From Christensenella sp. UBA1224 (GTDB taxonomy: Bacteria > Bacillota > Clostridia > Christensenellales > Aristaeellaceae), in assembly GCA_002309235.1 (NCBI GenBank), contig DBXA01000167.1:42644-62754 (forward strand): a DNA stretch of 20,111 nt, read 5' to 3'. The notes below the pieces were generated by a model. The model saw only the letters and a program-made list of their open reading frames with translations, was not told the DNA's origin and did not search any database. Shown here piece by piece: positions 20,104 through 20,111 of the stretch (within the stretch, counting starts at the first letter, position 1; each line of letters starts with the position of its first letter). The translations under genes and the position numbers were made by a program.

Positions 20104-20111
20104 GCGAAAAT

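Noticed and set aside
1..20111. CRISPR arrays, insertion sequences, toxin-antitoxin or phage genes
   Set aside because: No repeat-spacer pattern, transposase, integrase or phage protein was seen. The only repeat with mobile-element character is the tRNA-end duplication.

Overview
The window looks like chromosomal DNA of a Gram-positive-type gut bacterium of the class Clostridia. A Christensenellales-like lineage is possible but unproven. The grounds are strong AGGAGG-type ribosome binding sites, sigma-A promoters with 17-bp spacers, moderate GC content in genes with AT-rich regulatory gaps, LplB/YtcP-type sugar ABC permeases without their own ATPases, and typical clostridial families (membrane-anchored AraC regulator, DUF5107, CPBP protease, MerR with zinc ribbon, DUF2441). 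Taxonomy is inference; no rRNA or marker gene is present.

Region 1 (1-4816) is a divergent transport locus. Leftward: two permeases and the start of a solute-binding protein that runs off the left edge. Rightward: a GntR/LacI hybrid repressor followed by a glycerophosphodiester phosphodiesterase. The 524-bp gap between them carries a near-consensus promoter in each direction and repeated ACATGTAT-type candidate operators. The gene set (importer plus phosphodiesterase) recalls the E. coli Ugp/UgpQ logic.

Region 2 (4821-15308) is all leftward and probably one functional cassette in several transcripts: a membrane-anchored AraC sensor-regulator, a cysteine-rich solute-binding protein, two permeases, then a nucleoside hydrolase, a DUF5107/TPR protein and an Eis-like acetyltransferase. 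A strong hairpin plus U-tract lies between the binding-protein gene and the permeases and should give differential expression. The regulator's terminator abuts the binding-protein promoter. The likely theme is uptake and breakdown of a glycosylated or ribosylated compound; the substrate is not known.

Region 3 (15328-19635), also leftward, is a set of small accessory operons: MerR (membrane plus zinc-ribbon) coupled to a CPBP membrane protease, an isoprenylcysteine-methyltransferase-like protein with a DUF2441 protein, and a phosphotransferase of the aminoglycoside phosphotransferase fold. The MerR promoter has the classical 19-bp spacer with a central dyad.

Region 4 (19828-20111), rightward, is a tRNA-Ser(CGA) gene with a perfect consensus promoter and a terminator. 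It is followed by a compact element that folds as a three-way junction and ends in a perfect 24-bp copy of the tRNA 3' end. This is the most unusual structure in the window: an integration scar, a tRNA-derived mobile repeat or an undescribed structured RNA.
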